DNA from: Mesorhizobium sp. WSM3859
Lineage (GTDB): Bacteria > Pseudomonadota > Alphaproteobacteria > Rhizobiales > Rhizobiaceae
NCBI RefSeq assembly: GCF_002295065.1
Contig: NZ_NSGG01000004.1
Location: 310,001 to 374,000 of the forward strand
Direction of reading: 5' to 3'
DNA length: 64,000 bases
Shown: positions 44,688 to 53,982 of the stretch, piece after piece
How positions within the stretch are numbered: position 1 is the first letter of the stretch
Layout of the letters: each line of letters begins with the position of its first letter
The notes under the pieces: generated by a model
Database searches by the model: none
The model's input: only the letters and a program-made list of their open reading frames with translations
Told to the model about the DNA's origin: nothing
Made by a program: the position numbers and the translations under genes

Positions 44688-45839
44688 TCACTGCACGATC
44701 AAGTCGAGATCATGGCGCGACAGCGGCTTCGGCGCTGATTCCGTGGTGAGGTAGGTGCGGCCGAGCGTCATCGCTGTCTCGGTCTCGGAGTCCATGATGA
44801 TCATATGCGCGAACAGCGTCATATTGGGCGCGATCGGTTCCGGGTTGCCTTGGTAGAACATCGGCATGTCCATCCAGGACGGCGTGAAGCGGGCGCCGAC
44901 CGAGTAGCCACAGGCGTTCAGCCGGTGTTTGGTCAAATTGTGCGCCTCGAGCGTACGGGCATGCGCGTCGAAGACGTCGCCGAAGGTGTTGCCCGGCGTC
45001 ATCGCCTTTTCGACAGCGAGCAGCGCGGCTCGGGAAGCGTCGAACAGTTCCTGATGGCGCTTCGACACCTTGCCCGTCAAAATGGTGCGCATCATGGGGG
45101 CATGATAGTGGTGGAACACACCGGCCCATTCGAGCGTCAGCTGGTCGTTCTTGGTGAGCTTGCGGCGGCCGGCCTTGTAGCGGCAGAGCAGGGCATCGGC
45201 ACCTGAGCCGATGATGTATTCGTTGGCGGGATAGTCGCCGCCGCCGGCAAAGACCTCGCCCTGCATGGCGGCGAGGATGAGCCCTTCGTCGCCGCCTTGC
45301 TTGATCAGCGGCAGCGCGGCGTCCAGCGCATCGTCGGAAAGATTGGCGGCCTTTTCCGCCTTGGCGATCTCGGCCGGGCTCTTGAACAGGCGCAGTCGGC
45401 CGACAATGCCGGAGGCATCGGCGATCTGGCCGAAGGTCTGCAACTGCTCGTCGAGGCGGCGGCCGTTATAGGCGGTCAGGCCATGGGTGTCGTATTCGAC
45501 GCCGATGCGGGCCCCAAGAAGATCGAGGTCGTTGAGCAGGTTGCGCAGGTCGATCGCCGGGTTGGCGCCCTGACGATCGGTCCAAAGAACGATGTTTTCG
45601 ATGGTCGAGGTTTGGCGCGCCTGCCTGAGATCAGCCGAACGGGTGAGGAGCACCATCGAGCCGTCGGCCTTTACGACCAGGCATTGGAAAAAGCAGAACC
45701 CGAACGTGTCGTAGCCGGTCAGCCAGTACATGCTCTCCTGCGCGAACAAGAGCACCGCGTCGAGCTTCTTTTCGGCCATTTCGATCAGCAGCCGGTCGCG
45801 CCGCGCGTCGAATTCCGAGCGTTCGAAATGCAGCGCCAT
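44688..45839 (-). CDS. M24-family peptidase-like (pita-bread) hydrolase
   Basis: A 383-residue member of the creatinase/Xaa-Pro aminopeptidase family with an N-terminal creatinase-like domain (QESMYWLTGYDTFGFCFFQC) and C-terminal pita-bread domain. The metal site looks altered: where metallo-enzymes have D-x10-D the sequence reads TLEWAGVFHHYHAPMMRTIL, lacking both Asp. This is like creatinase and ectoine hydrolase, which are metal-free. It is therefore more likely a small-molecule amidohydrolase than a peptidase. It overlaps the start of pgeF by one base. Confidence 0.82.
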   Translation of the reverse strand: MALHFERSEFDARRDRLLIEMAEKKLDAVLLFAQESMYWLTGYDTFGFCFFQCLVVKADGSMVLLTRSADLRQARQTSTIENIVLWTDRQGANPAIDLRNLLNDLDLLGARIGVEYDTHGLTAYNGRRLDEQLQTFGQIADASGIVGRLRLFKSPAEIAKAEKAANLSDDALDAALPLIKQGGDEGLILAAMQGEVFAGGGDYPANEYIIGSGADALLCRYKAGRRKLTKNDQLTLEWAGVFHHYHAPMMRTILTGKVSKRHQELFDASRAALLAVEKAMTPGNTFGDVFDAHARTLEAHNLTKHRLNACGYSVGARFTPSWMDMPMFYQGNPEPIAPNMTLFAHMIIMDSETETAMTLGRTYLTTESAPKPLSRHDLDLIVQ

Positions 45840-46627
45840 TACTCATTCTCCAGTACGATTGCCGAAACCTGACGCCCGTAATCCGCTTCCTTGCGGTGGG
45901 TGGTGCGCCGGTAGGAATAAAAAAGATCTTCTTCCGCGTAGGTGCAGCGGCCAAGGCCTTCGGCGGTCACGCCGGCCTTGCGCAGCCGGTCGACCGTATA
46001 TTGGTTGAGGTCGAACATCGAGTGCCCGGCTATCTTCGACGGCCTGAAATAGCGGGCATTGCCGGCGTCGGCCTCGACGAAGCGTGCGACGAATTCAGGC
46101 CCGACCTCGTAATTGTCGGGGCCGATCGAGGGGCCAAGCACGGCGACGATGCGGTCGCGGCGGGCGCCGAGGCCTTCCATCGCTAAGACGGTGTTTTCGA
46201 GCACGCCGGTGAGGGCGCCCTTCCAGCCGGCATGGGCGGCGCCGATGACGCGCGCCTCGGCATCGGCGAACAACACCGGCCCGCAATCGGCGGTCGATGC
46301 GCCGATGGCGATGCCCGGACGGTCGGTGACGATGGCGTCGGCTTTCGGGCGAGGACCGGCGAAGGGTTTCCTGGCGACAACGACATCCGGCGAGTGGATC
46401 TGGTGCGCGGTCAGCAGATGGTCCGCCGGCACGCCCATCCAGTCGGCGACGCGCCGCCGGTTCTCGGCGACCAATGTCTGGTCGTCGCTGGAGCCAGTGC
46501 CGATGTTGAGGCCGCGGTAGATGCCGTCCGAGACGCCGCCGATGCGGGTGAAATAGCCGTGGCGTATGCCTTGCGCCATTTCGAGCTGCGGCGAACGAAC
46601 TGGATCGGGTCTGGTCTGATTCAGCAT
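45839..46627 (-). CDS. pgeF: Purine-nucleoside phosphorylase-like / YfiH-type laccase-domain protein
   Basis: A 262-residue YfiH-fold protein. Signatures are RHGYFTRIGGVSDGIY, the metal-binding ASTADCGPVLFAD (Cys) and IGAAHAGWKGALTGVLEN (His), and FMxxx-type end YSYRRTTHRKEADYGRQ. Family members cleave purine nucleosides or edit peptidoglycan precursors (PgeF). The ATG at 46627 is chosen; a GTG at 46720 would overlap the methyltransferase stop (coupled translation) and add 31 poorly conserved-looking residues. Third gene of lgt-midA-pgeF. Confidence 0.88.
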   Translation of the reverse strand: MLNQTRPDPVRSPQLEMAQGIRHGYFTRIGGVSDGIYRGLNIGTGSSDDQTLVAENRRRVADWMGVPADHLLTAHQIHSPDVVVARKPFAGPRPKADAIVTDRPGIAIGASTADCGPVLFADAEARVIGAAHAGWKGALTGVLENTVLAMEGLGARRDRIVAVLGPSIGPDNYEVGPEFVARFVEADAGNARYFRPSKIAGHSMFDLNQYTVDRLRKAGVTAEGLGRCTYAEEDLFYSYRRTTHRKEADYGRQVSAIVLENE

Positions 46628-46716
46628 GGTTTGGGTTTGTCGTCCGCGCAAGGCGGGTTCGTCAAGGCGAAGTTCGGAGAACGAAGCGGACCAGCCGGCT
46701 AGGTCATTCGCCGATC

Positions 46717-47784
46717 TCACGCGACCTTGGCTGCCGGCAGGACCTTCATCACCTTGAACAGCTCGCCCATGGCGTCGGGGCCGGCCAGACGTTCGACGGC
46801 ATCCGAGATGGCCTGCCGTGTTTCGGCATCGGCATCGGCGCCAAGTGTGCCGGCACGTTCGAGCAGGCCCATGCCGAGCAGGAATTCGCCCTGGGTCGAC
46901 AATTGCACGTCGAGACCGTGGGCGCGCGCGATGTCGGCAAGAGCGGTGAAATCGACATGGGCGGTGAGGTCGGCTTCACCCGGATTGGCCAAAACGTCCT
47001 CGCGCTGGTGACGGCGTAGCGCCTGGAAAGTGTCGCCGATCCCCGGCTGCAGATGGCCGTAGTCGATGAACAGGCCGGCGCCGCCCTGGCCGGCGATGCG
47101 TTCAGCGATCTGCGCCATCAGCGCCGAACGGGCAGGCGCCACTTCGACGACGGCGCCTTGCGACGCATCGGCGGCGCCAGGGGGCAGCAGCGCCGGATCG
47201 ACGGACCCCGCGCCGGCGAAGAAGTGCAGTTCGTCGGCGCCATCGAGGCCGACAACGCGCTCGCGCCAGCCCGCGCCGACATAGACGAACTGCCGGATGG
47301 GCACCGCGTCGAACAATTCGTTGCCGACGATGAAGAGCGGCCGTGGCGGCAGCGTGTCGATGGTTTGGTGCCAGGCAAGCGCCTCGCTCTGACCGGCGAG
47401 CGTCTGTTTCTGGATCTCAGCCAGGCGCGGGCTGGTCTCGATCATGGCAAAGGAGGCGCCGGCCAGCAGAGCCGGGTCTAGCTGGGACCAGGTGCGCAGC
47501 ATGTCCTTCATCAGCGTGCCGCGCCCTGGTCCGATCTCGGCAAAGGTGGCAGGTCGGGGCCGGCCGGCGCCCTGCCAGGCCTGGTAGAGCCAGACGGCGA
47601 CGAGCTCGCCGAACATCTGGCTGATCTCAGGGGCGGTGATGAAGTCGCCGGCGCTGCCGAAGGGCTCGCGCGTCGTGTAATAACCCTCCTCGGGATCGAA
47701 CAGGCAGAGCGCCATATATTCGCTGACCGGGATCGGCCCCGCCGCGCCGATCAGGCCTATGATGCGTTCTTTCAGCCGGGTCAT
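46717..47784 (-). CDS. MidA/NDUFAF7-type protein arginine methyltransferase
   Basis: A 355-residue SAM-dependent methyltransferase of the DUF185 family; the mitochondrial member methylates a complex I subunit during assembly. Motifs: [20 protein letters not shown] near the N-terminus, [17 protein letters not shown] (SAM loop ~80), [16 protein letters not shown] and [13 protein letters not shown]. The start at 47784 overlaps the lgt stop (ATGA). A role in respiratory complex I assembly is inferred from family. Confidence 0.88.
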   Translation of the reverse strand: MTRLKERIIGLIGAAGPIPVSEYMALCLFDPEEGYYTTREPFGSAGDFITAPEISQMFGELVAVWLYQAWQGAGRPRPATFAEIGPGRGTLMKDMLRTWSQLDPALLAGASFAMIETSPRLAEIQKQTLAGQSEALAWHQTIDTLPPRPLFIVGNELFDAVPIRQFVYVGAGWRERVVGLDGADELHFFAGAGSVDPALLPPGAADASQGAVVEVAPARSALMAQIAERIAGQGGAGLFIDYGHLQPGIGDTFQALRRHQREDVLANPGEADLTAHVDFTALADIARAHGLDVQLSTQGEFLLGMGLLERAGTLGADADAETRQAISDAVERLAGPDAMGELFKVMKVLPAAKVA

Positions 47785-48635
47785 GCCGCTTGCGGCTGTG
47801 TCACCGGCTTTGCCGTGGCCATGGCCCAAATGCCGGCCAGCACCATCGGCGTGGACAGGATCATGCCCATGGTCAACCAGTTGGTATAGAGCAAATAACC
47901 GAGCTGCTGGTCCGGCTCGCGGAAGAATTCGACGAAGATGCGCGACAGGCCATAGCCGCAGATGAAGGCCCCGCCGACGAAACGCGGTGTCTTCAGCTTG
48001 AGCCGCGAATGGGTGAGGAAGCGCAGCACCAGGAACAGCACCAGGCCCTCGAGCAAGGCCTCGTAGAGCTGGCTTGGGTGGCGGGCAAACGGCCCGCCAT
48101 TGGGGAATTCGATCGCCCATGGCACGTCCGAGGGCCGGCCCCAAAGCTCAGAATTGATGAAGTTGGCGACACGCACAAGGCCGAGCCCGACAGGCACGCC
48201 CGCAGACACCACGTCGAACAGTGTCCAGGTGGGAATGCGGCGCTTGAGCGAGAACAGCGTCATCGCGAGGATGACGCCAAGCAGGCCGCCATGGAACGAC
48301 ATGCCGCCCTGCCAGACGGCGAAAATATCGAGCGGATGCGCGATATAGCGCGGCAGGTCGTAGAAGAGCACATAGCCGGTGCGCCCACCGAGCACCACGC
48401 CGATCGCCGCCCAGACGATGAAGTCGTCGAGGTCCTCGGGCTTCATCGGAAGGTGGCCGTCCGGCCAGAGGCGGGTGTTGGTGACGAGCCGCTTGGCGTA
48501 CCACCAGGCAAAGAGGATGCCGACAATGTAGCCGACGCCGTACCAATGCACCGCCAGCGGCCCGATGTTTACGATGACCGGATCGATGTTGGGGAAGGGC
48601 AGGGAGGCCAGCGGCAAAAGGAAATATTCGCTCAA
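47781..48635 (-). CDS. lgt: Prolipoprotein diacylglyceryl transferase
   Basis: Adds diacylglycerol to the lipobox Cys of prolipoproteins in the inner membrane, the first step of lipoprotein maturation. The 284-residue protein has about seven helices and the Lgt motifs [23 protein letters not shown], the family core [20 protein letters not shown], and [12 protein letters not shown]. First gene of the lgt-midA-pgeF overlapping operon. Lipoproteins in this window (44015, 59659) would be its substrates. Confidence 0.97.
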   Translation of the reverse strand: MSEYFLLPLASLPFPNIDPVIVNIGPLAVHWYGVGYIVGILFAWWYAKRLVTNTRLWPDGHLPMKPEDLDDFIVWAAIGVVLGGRTGYVLFYDLPRYIAHPLDIFAVWQGGMSFHGGLLGVILAMTLFSLKRRIPTWTLFDVVSAGVPVGLGLVRVANFINSELWGRPSDVPWAIEFPNGGPFARHPSQLYEALLEGLVLFLVLRFLTHSRLKLKTPRFVGGAFICGYGLSRIFVEFFREPDQQLGYLLYTNWLTMGMILSTPMVLAGIWAMATAKPVTQPQAA

Positions 48636-48740
48636 AACGGGGATCCCCGGTGACGGTCACGAGTGCGCGCGGACCATGCGGCAGGGTTTTGGCGGGGTCA
48701 AGGCAGTGCGCCGGCGCGGCAAATCTGATTTCGGGAATAG

Positions 48741-48923
48741 CTAGTCGTGGCTATGTGCCCGTGCAAGCGCCTGGCTTTCGGCCAATTTTCTGTATTTGGC
48801 TTCTAAGCGGTCAAACACCTCTTCGGCAGGCATTATCCGCTTTGCTTCGACGTCGCTGATGCCCTTGGCGAGCGCTGAGTCTAGCGCGGCAATGCGCTTG
48901 TCCGAATCCGCATTGATGGACAT
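48741..48923 (-). CDS. Orphan ParD-like antitoxin fragment
   Basis: A 60-residue protein whose core, IAALDSALAKGISDVEAKRI then PAEEVFDRLEAKYRKLA, resembles the C-terminal, toxin-binding half of ParD/RHH antitoxins. The DNA-binding ribbon-helix-helix half seems absent and no RelE/ParE toxin gene is adjacent. The ATG at 48923 has GGGAG seven bases upstream. It may be a remnant, or a solitary regulator. Weak confidence in the family. Confidence 0.5.
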   Translation of the reverse strand: MSINADSDKRIAALDSALAKGISDVEAKRIMPAEEVFDRLEAKYRKLAESQALARAHSHD

Positions 48924-49074
48924 CTCACGCTCCCGTTCGAAATATCCTCCCAGGCACAATAGCGCCAATGGCGGGCGCGGTCAGATCAAATCGTAACTAA
49001 GGTGAGCAGGCCGCAATACGCTTGCATTCCGCGCCGCGCGCCACTACGTCAAAACGATAAAGCGAGGATCTGCC

Positions 49075-49377
49075 ATGGCGACCGGACCGAACCGCATTCT
49101 CGACGAATTCGCAAAGATCATGACCGACGCCGCGGGTGCCGCGCAGGGCGTTCGGCGCGAGGTGGAGACGGCGTTCCGGGCGCAGGCCGAGCGCATGCTG
49201 AATTCCATGGATGTGGTGCAGCGCGAAGAATTCGAGGCGGTGCGCGAGATGGCGGTCAAGGCGCGGGAAGACAATATCCAGCTGGCGACGCGCGTCGAGG
49301 CGCTCGAGGCCCGGCTCGCCGAACTGACCGGACAGGCCGCACCTGCGGGTGCGGCAAAGCCTCGCGCAAAAAAATAA
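49075..49377 (+). CDS. ubiK: Ubiquinone biosynthesis accessory factor UbiK
   Basis: A 100-residue protein of the BMFP/YqiC family that assists aerobic ubiquinone synthesis. It is almost all helical coiled coil: NRILDEFAKIMTDAAGAAQG, the conserved REVETAFRAQAERML and VVQREEFEAVREMAVKARED. An Ala/Lys-rich tail follows. It fits the respiratory theme of the window. It is transcribed alone, with a good ribosome site (AAGCGAGGATCTGCC). Confidence 0.85.
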   Translation: MATGPNRILDEFAKIMTDAAGAAQGVRREVETAFRAQAERMLNSMDVVQREEFEAVREMAVKAREDNIQLATRVEALEARLAELTGQAAPAGAAKPRAKK

Positions 49378-49694
49378 TTGTTAAACTTTTCCACATAGCG
49401 CGATCCGAAAAATCGCTTTGCCGTGAATCGCTTACCGGCATTGCATGAATCTTTGTGACAGCCACCTTTCCACATGCGGATGACGCAGTGCGAAAAATTG
49501 GGCTGTTCACGCGACTCCCGATCAATAGACTGAATTTGTTGCATGATTCGAAGCAGGGTCATGCGCCGGGCGGTGGGGTCCGGTCTGGGGTCTTTGCGTT
49601 TGAGAAGTTCCTGGCCGTCCGAGTTCTAGACAAGATTGTTCGTCGTGTGTGCCCCGCGGAGCGTGTGGCGCTCCCCTGAACACAGGAAGCATCC
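49378..49694. other. Intergenic region between ubiK and ybjN
   Basis: About 317 bp. It holds two copies of TTCCACAT (~49389 and ~49467) and a GC hairpin GCCCCGCGGAGC...GCGCTCCCC close to the ybjN start. No gene is supported. Either a long 5' leader for ybjN or a small RNA could lie here. Confidence 0.4.
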
Positions 49695-50195
49695 ATGGAA
49701 CTTCTCGAACTCGAATTCTCCCGCGAAATCCACCCGGTGGATGTCATCGAGCAGGTGGCCCACAACAACGACTGGTCCTTCGAGCGCGCCGGCGACGACG
49801 AGATTTCGATTTCGGTGGCCGGCAGTTGGACCGACTACCATGTCTCCTTTTCCTGGATGGAGGATTTCGAGGCGCTTCACCTGGCCTGCGCTTTCGACAT
49901 CAAGGTGCCGGAGACGCGCGCGCTGGAAGTGATGCGGCTGTTGTCGCTGATCAACGAACAGATGTTGTTCGGGCATTTCGATCTGTGGGAGCAGGAAGGC
50001 GCGATCATGTTCAGGCAGTCGCTGCTGCTTGCCGGCGGGGTCGAGCCGTCGAGCCAGCAGGTCGAGGTGCTTCTGTCCTCGGCACTAGAGGCCTGCGAAT
50101 GCTACTTCCAGGCCTTCCAGTTCGTCGTCTGGTCGGGTACATCGGCCAAGGACGCGCTATCCAGCGTGCTCTTCGAGACCCACGGAAACGCCTGA
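49695..50195 (+). CDS. ybjN: YbjN domain-containing protein
   Basis: A 166-residue YbjN-family protein, a type III secretion chaperone-like fold linked to motility and stress in enterobacteria. Conserved blocks: EQVAHNNDWSFERAGDDEIS, TDYHVSFSWMEDFEALHLAC, INEQMLFGHFDLWEQEGAIM and VEVLLSSALEACECYFQAFQ. Full length. The site AGGAAGCATCC precedes the ATG. It begins a + strand run with csaA and a hydrolase gene. Precise role unproven. Confidence 0.85.
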   Translation: MELLELEFSREIHPVDVIEQVAHNNDWSFERAGDDEISISVAGSWTDYHVSFSWMEDFEALHLACAFDIKVPETRALEVMRLLSLINEQMLFGHFDLWEQEGAIMFRQSLLLAGGVEPSSQQVEVLLSSALEACECYFQAFQFVVWSGTSAKDALSSVLFETHGNA

Positions 50196-50207
50196 GCACA
50201 ACTACCG

Positions 50208-50567
50208 ATGAGTTCGAGCAGCGAGCGCAAGCCCGAAATCAGCTTTGCCGATTTCGACCGTGTCGACATCCGTGCCGGCACGATTGTCGAGGCCGAGCCG
50301 TTTCCGGAGGCGCGCAAGCCGGCAATCAAGCTGAAGATCGATTTTGGCCCGGCGATCGGAGTGAAGAAGTCGTCGGCGCAGATCACCAAATACTATGCGC
50401 CGGAAACCCTTGTCGGCCGCCAGGTCTTCGCGGTGGTCAATTTCGCGCCGCGCCAGATCGGCCGGTTCATGTCGGAAGTGCTGACGCTCGGCTTTCCGGA
50501 TGAAGAGGGCGCGGTGGTGCTCGGCGCCATCGAGCGCAAGGTGCCGGATGGCGGGCGCCTGTTTTAG
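50208..50567 (+). CDS. csaA: tRNA-binding protein CsaA
   Basis: A 119-residue OB-fold protein related to the tRNA-binding domain of methionyl-tRNA synthetase; CsaA also acts as an export-related chaperone. Signatures: [60 protein letters not shown] and SEVLTLGF. Full length. It starts 12 bp after ybjN. In many rhizobia proC lies between them; it is absent here. Confidence 0.9.
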   Translation: MSSSSERKPEISFADFDRVDIRAGTIVEAEPFPEARKPAIKLKIDFGPAIGVKKSSAQITKYYAPETLVGRQVFAVVNFAPRQIGRFMSEVLTLGFPDEEGAVVLGAIERKVPDGGRLF

Positions 50568-50584
50568 ACGGCAGTATTGCCGCT

Positions 50585-51205
50585 ATGCCTGACCCGACAC
50601 ACGCTCACTGCTTCCTTCCTGGCACCGACTCAATCAGAGCGCCGCTCGTTCTGCTGCATGGGTCTAGCGGCAACGAATTCGATCTCATGCCCTTGGCTAG
50701 TGAACTGGCACCGGAGGCGGCGAAGCTCGGCATCCGCGGCACGGTTGCCACGGACAGGGGATATGCCTTCTTCCATCGTTTTCCAGATCGCCGGGTGAAT
50801 GAGGCGGATATTGCCGACAGGGCGCCTGGTTTGGCGGAATTTATCGACGTGGCCTGCGGCCGCTACAGCTTTGACAGACGACCCATAGCCATCGGCTTTT
50901 CCAACGGTGCGATCATGGCAGCAGCCCTGCTGTTGACCCGTCCTGACCTGTTTGCGGCGACGGTGCTGTTTCGCCCCCTCTCTCCGTTCACTCACGATCT
51001 CCCGCATCGCTTGAACAGGACGCCGGTACTGATCATTGACGGAGACAGGGACAGCCGCAGATCTCCTGGCGATGGCTTGCGACTCGCTGAGCGGTTGGTT
51101 GGTGCCGGGGCGCTCGTCACCCATCACGTACTGCCGGTCGGCCACTCGATCACCGCCGAGGACAGGCGCATTGCCGGCGAGTGGCTTCAGCCGATAATAG
51201 GTTGA
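50585..51205 (+). CDS. Alpha/beta hydrolase, carboxylesterase/YpfH-type
   Basis: A 206-residue hydrolase close to the phospholipase/carboxylesterase (YpfH) group. Motifs: LVLLHGSSGNEFDLMPLASE, the nucleophile elbow IAIGFSNGAIMAA (Ser ~101), acid DGDRDSRRSP (~150) and His in VLPVGHSITAED (~182). It follows csaA at 17 bp and probably shares its transcript. Substrate unknown. Confidence 0.85.
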   Translation: MPDPTHAHCFLPGTDSIRAPLVLLHGSSGNEFDLMPLASELAPEAAKLGIRGTVATDRGYAFFHRFPDRRVNEADIADRAPGLAEFIDVACGRYSFDRRPIAIGFSNGAIMAAALLLTRPDLFAATVLFRPLSPFTHDLPHRLNRTPVLIIDGDRDSRRSPGDGLRLAERLVGAGALVTHHVLPVGHSITAEDRRIAGEWLQPIIG

Positions 51206-51248
51206 ACAATTGGGTGACAGCAGCCCAACGCTCTGCGGGTGTCAGGGA

Positions 51249-52271
51249 TCAGGCGGCCAGCTTGCGCGTCCTTCCCAGCGCTTCGTCGACCACGTCGAGG
51301 AACATCTCGGCGCAGGCCTTCCAGCTGTAGCGCATCGCGCGTTGGCGCGCTTCGGCGCGATCGACGTGAAGCGCCTTCATCGCCGCCTCGCCCAGATCGT
51401 TCGACACAGCCCCGCCGACACCGTCGCCGACAATGTCGATCGGTCCGGTCACCGGATAGGCGGCGACCGGCGTTCCGCTGGCCAGCGCCTCGATGATGAC
51501 GTTGCCGAACGTGTCGGTGCGGCTCGGGAAGACGAAGGCGTCGGCCGACGCGTAGATCTCGGCCAGCTCGTCGTTCGGGCGGTGGCCGAGAAAATGCGCA
51601 TTGGGATAGCGCGCCTTGAGCTTTGCCAGTTCTGGACCTTCACCGACGATCACCTTGCTGCCGGGCAGGTCGAGATCGAGGAAGGCGGTCAGGTTCTTCT
51701 CGATCGCGACGCGGCCGACGCATAGGAAGACCGGGCGCGGGAATCCGGTTTCCTTGCGCTTGTCGGGCCGGAAATGGTCGGTGTCGACGCCGCGCGTCCA
51801 AGGCCTCAGCTTGTTGAAGCCGCGCGCCGCGAGATCGTCCGCCAGCGATTGCGTGGCGACAAGCGTGCCCTGTCCGGCGTTGTGGAAGTCGCGCAGCCAG
51901 TTGTAGGCCCAGCTTTCCGGCACCGGCAGGCGGGCGCTGAGATATTCGGGAAAGCGCGTATGGTAGCTGGTGGTGAAGGGGCGGCTGGCCTTGCGACAGT
52001 AGCGGCGCGCCATGATGCCCAGCGGACCTTCGGTGACGATGTGGATATGGTCGGCCTTGGCGGCCTCGATCCGGCGAGCGACACGACCCGGCGTCGTCAG
52101 TGCCAGCCGGATGTCGGGATAGGTCGGCATCGGCAAGGTGCGAAAGAGGTTCGGCGTCAGGAAGTCGAGCTCGACGTCGAAGGGCTTCAGCGCCTCGGTG
52201 AGGCGTTCGAGCGTGTGCACCACGCCGTTGACCTGCGGCCGCCAAGCGTCGGTGACCATCAGGATGCGCAT
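51249..52271 (-). CDS. Glycosyltransferase, GT4-type
   Basis: A 340-residue GT-B enzyme. The N-terminus MRILMVTDAWRPQVNGVVHT and the donor-site region VFPSRTDTFGNVIIEALASG with GTPVAAYPVTGPIDI are typical of GT4 enzymes that glycosylate lipids or polysaccharides; some rhizobial members add sugar to diacylglycerol, which is a possible role. I chose the ATG at 52271, the start of the conserved domain. Upstream, in-frame, an 18-bp unit is duplicated and could make starts at 52307 or 52325. The gene stands alone on the minus strand. Confidence 0.88.
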   Translation of the reverse strand: MRILMVTDAWRPQVNGVVHTLERLTEALKPFDVELDFLTPNLFRTLPMPTYPDIRLALTTPGRVARRIEAAKADHIHIVTEGPLGIMARRYCRKASRPFTTSYHTRFPEYLSARLPVPESWAYNWLRDFHNAGQGTLVATQSLADDLAARGFNKLRPWTRGVDTDHFRPDKRKETGFPRPVFLCVGRVAIEKNLTAFLDLDLPGSKVIVGEGPELAKLKARYPNAHFLGHRPNDELAEIYASADAFVFPSRTDTFGNVIIEALASGTPVAAYPVTGPIDIVGDGVGGAVSNDLGEAAMKALHVDRAEARQRAMRYSWKACAEMFLDVVDEALGRTRKLAA

Positions 52272-52308
52272 GGCGATCCCGATACGCGTGGCGATCCCGA
52301 TACGCATG
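52272..52308. repeat. Tandem 18-bp duplication at a glycosyltransferase start
   Basis: GGCGATCCCGATACGC is followed by a near copy 18 bp later; in the gene frame it would encode MRIGIATRIGIA. The unit contains GGGATCGCC directly before the ATG, so the duplication copies the ribosome-binding context of the gene. Confidence 0.7.
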
Positions 52309-52514
52309 ACGGCCCTTTGCCGCAATAGTTCCTGGGCGCGCCGGCGCGGTGCCGGAACGGCAGCCAGGCGGCAGCTCGTGCCTCGCTCCAGCGCACCCGG
52401 GCAGGGGCGGGATCGAAGCGGGGCGGCAGGGCCGAATCAACAAGGGTCGCGCGCTTCATGCGCGCTCTTCACCATGATTTCATGACGGGCGGATGAAGCC
52501 TGCCTTGGCTCTGC

Positions 52515-53930
52515 TTACGCAGGCACCTTGATCACGGCTCGCAGGCCGCCGAGCGGGCTGTCCTCGAGGCTGATGTCGCCGCCATGGCTGCGGGCGATGT
52601 CGCGGGCGATCGACAGGCCAAGTCCGGTGCCGCTGGCGTCCAGGTTGCGCGCCTCGTCCAGTCGCAGGAATGGCTTGAACACCTCTTCACGCTTGTCGGG
52701 CGCGATGCCCGGCCCATTGTCGTCGATGGTGACGGTGAGCGAGCCATGGCCGTGGTTGGCGTGGACCTCGACGGCCTTGGCATAGCGGAACGCATTGCCG
52801 ATGACGTTCGAAAGCAAACGCGCAAAGGCGTTCGGCCGCACATGCACGGTCGGGTCGCCGGTCAGCGTCGTCGTGAGCTTGCAGCCACGCAATTGCGCCT
52901 CCTCGCCGAGCTTCTGGAAATAGGTTTCGAGGTCGAAGCGTCCGGCGTCCTCCGCGGACTCGCCGCGGGCAAAAGCGAGATAGCCTTCCAGCATCGACTG
53001 CATGTCGTCGATGTCCTGGTTGAGCGCGGCCTTGGTGTCGGCCTTGCCGCCGGCCAGCGCGAGCTGCAGCTTGAAGCGGGTAAGGATGGTCCTGAGATCG
53101 TGGCTGACGCCGGTCAGCATCGCGGTGCGCTGCTCGATCTGGCGTTCGATACGCTCACGCATCTGGATGAAGGCGAAGCCGGCGCGACGGACTTCCTCGG
53201 CGCCGCGCGGGCGGAAATCGCGCGGCATCGGCCGGCCCTTGCCAAAGCTCTCGGCGGCTTCAGCGAGCGTCAGGATGGGCCTTATCTGGTTGCGCAGGAA
53301 AGGAACGGCGATCATCAGCAGCACCAGCGAGGTGCCGACCATCCAGATCAGGAAGATGTGCGTGTTGGAGGCATAGGCCTGGCTGCGCCGCACGAAGACG
53401 CGCAGCACCTTGCCTTCCAGCTGGACGCGGACCTCGACGACATTGGAGTTGCCGACCGTATCGATCCAGAAGGGGCGATTGATCTGCCTGGTGATCTCCG
53501 ACGATAGCGCGGTGTCGAGGATCGAGAAGAATGGCTTCGGCCCGGGGGCGGGCAGCGGGTCGGGCGGCAGAAGGTCGACCTTCAGCTGCATGCGGTCCTG
53601 GGCGATGCGGATGATGTTGGCGTAGTCGGCGTCGTGCGGGTAGGTCTCCATCATGTCGATGATGGCGGCGATGTCCGCGATCGTCGCCTGCGACAGACGC
53701 TGGGTGACCGTCTGCCAGTGGCGCTCCATGAAGACGAAGGCGACCACCGACTGCAGCAGGATCATCGGCGCGATCACGATGATCAGCGAGCGGGCGTAGA
53801 GCCGCTTCGGCATATAGAGCGCGACCAGGCGCCAGAACCGGTTCCAGGCGCGCGGCATCGCCCTCAGCGTCCGCAGCGCGAGATCGCCGGGGCCGCCTCC
53901 TTCAGGCTGTTCCAGTTGCGTGGTCGCCAT
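52515..53930 (-). CDS. EnvZ-like sensor histidine kinase
   Basis: A 471-residue membrane kinase encoded downstream of the PetR-like regulator and presumably its partner. It has a membrane segment (~48-67), periplasmic loop of ~120 residues, a second segment (~191-212), HAMP linker, H-box VSHDLRTILTRFKLQL with His277, and the ATPase boxes NVIGNAFRYAK (N), DDNGPGIAPDK (G1) and GTGLGLSIARDIARSHGG (G2). The Ile in place of Pro after Thr in the H-box is a usual EnvZ variant. Complete. Confidence 0.92.
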   Translation of the reverse strand: MATTQLEQPEGGGPGDLALRTLRAMPRAWNRFWRLVALYMPKRLYARSLIIVIAPMILLQSVVAFVFMERHWQTVTQRLSQATIADIAAIIDMMETYPHDADYANIIRIAQDRMQLKVDLLPPDPLPAPGPKPFFSILDTALSSEITRQINRPFWIDTVGNSNVVEVRVQLEGKVLRVFVRRSQAYASNTHIFLIWMVGTSLVLLMIAVPFLRNQIRPILTLAEAAESFGKGRPMPRDFRPRGAEEVRRAGFAFIQMRERIERQIEQRTAMLTGVSHDLRTILTRFKLQLALAGGKADTKAALNQDIDDMQSMLEGYLAFARGESAEDAGRFDLETYFQKLGEEAQLRGCKLTTTLTGDPTVHVRPNAFARLLSNVIGNAFRYAKAVEVHANHGHGSLTVTIDDNGPGIAPDKREEVFKPFLRLDEARNLDASGTGLGLSIARDIARSHGGDISLEDSPLGGLRAVIKVPA

Positions 53931-53982
53931 TCGCCCTTCCGCTCGTCGATGGCCTGTTCAGCAAAGGGCCTTCGACGGTAAT

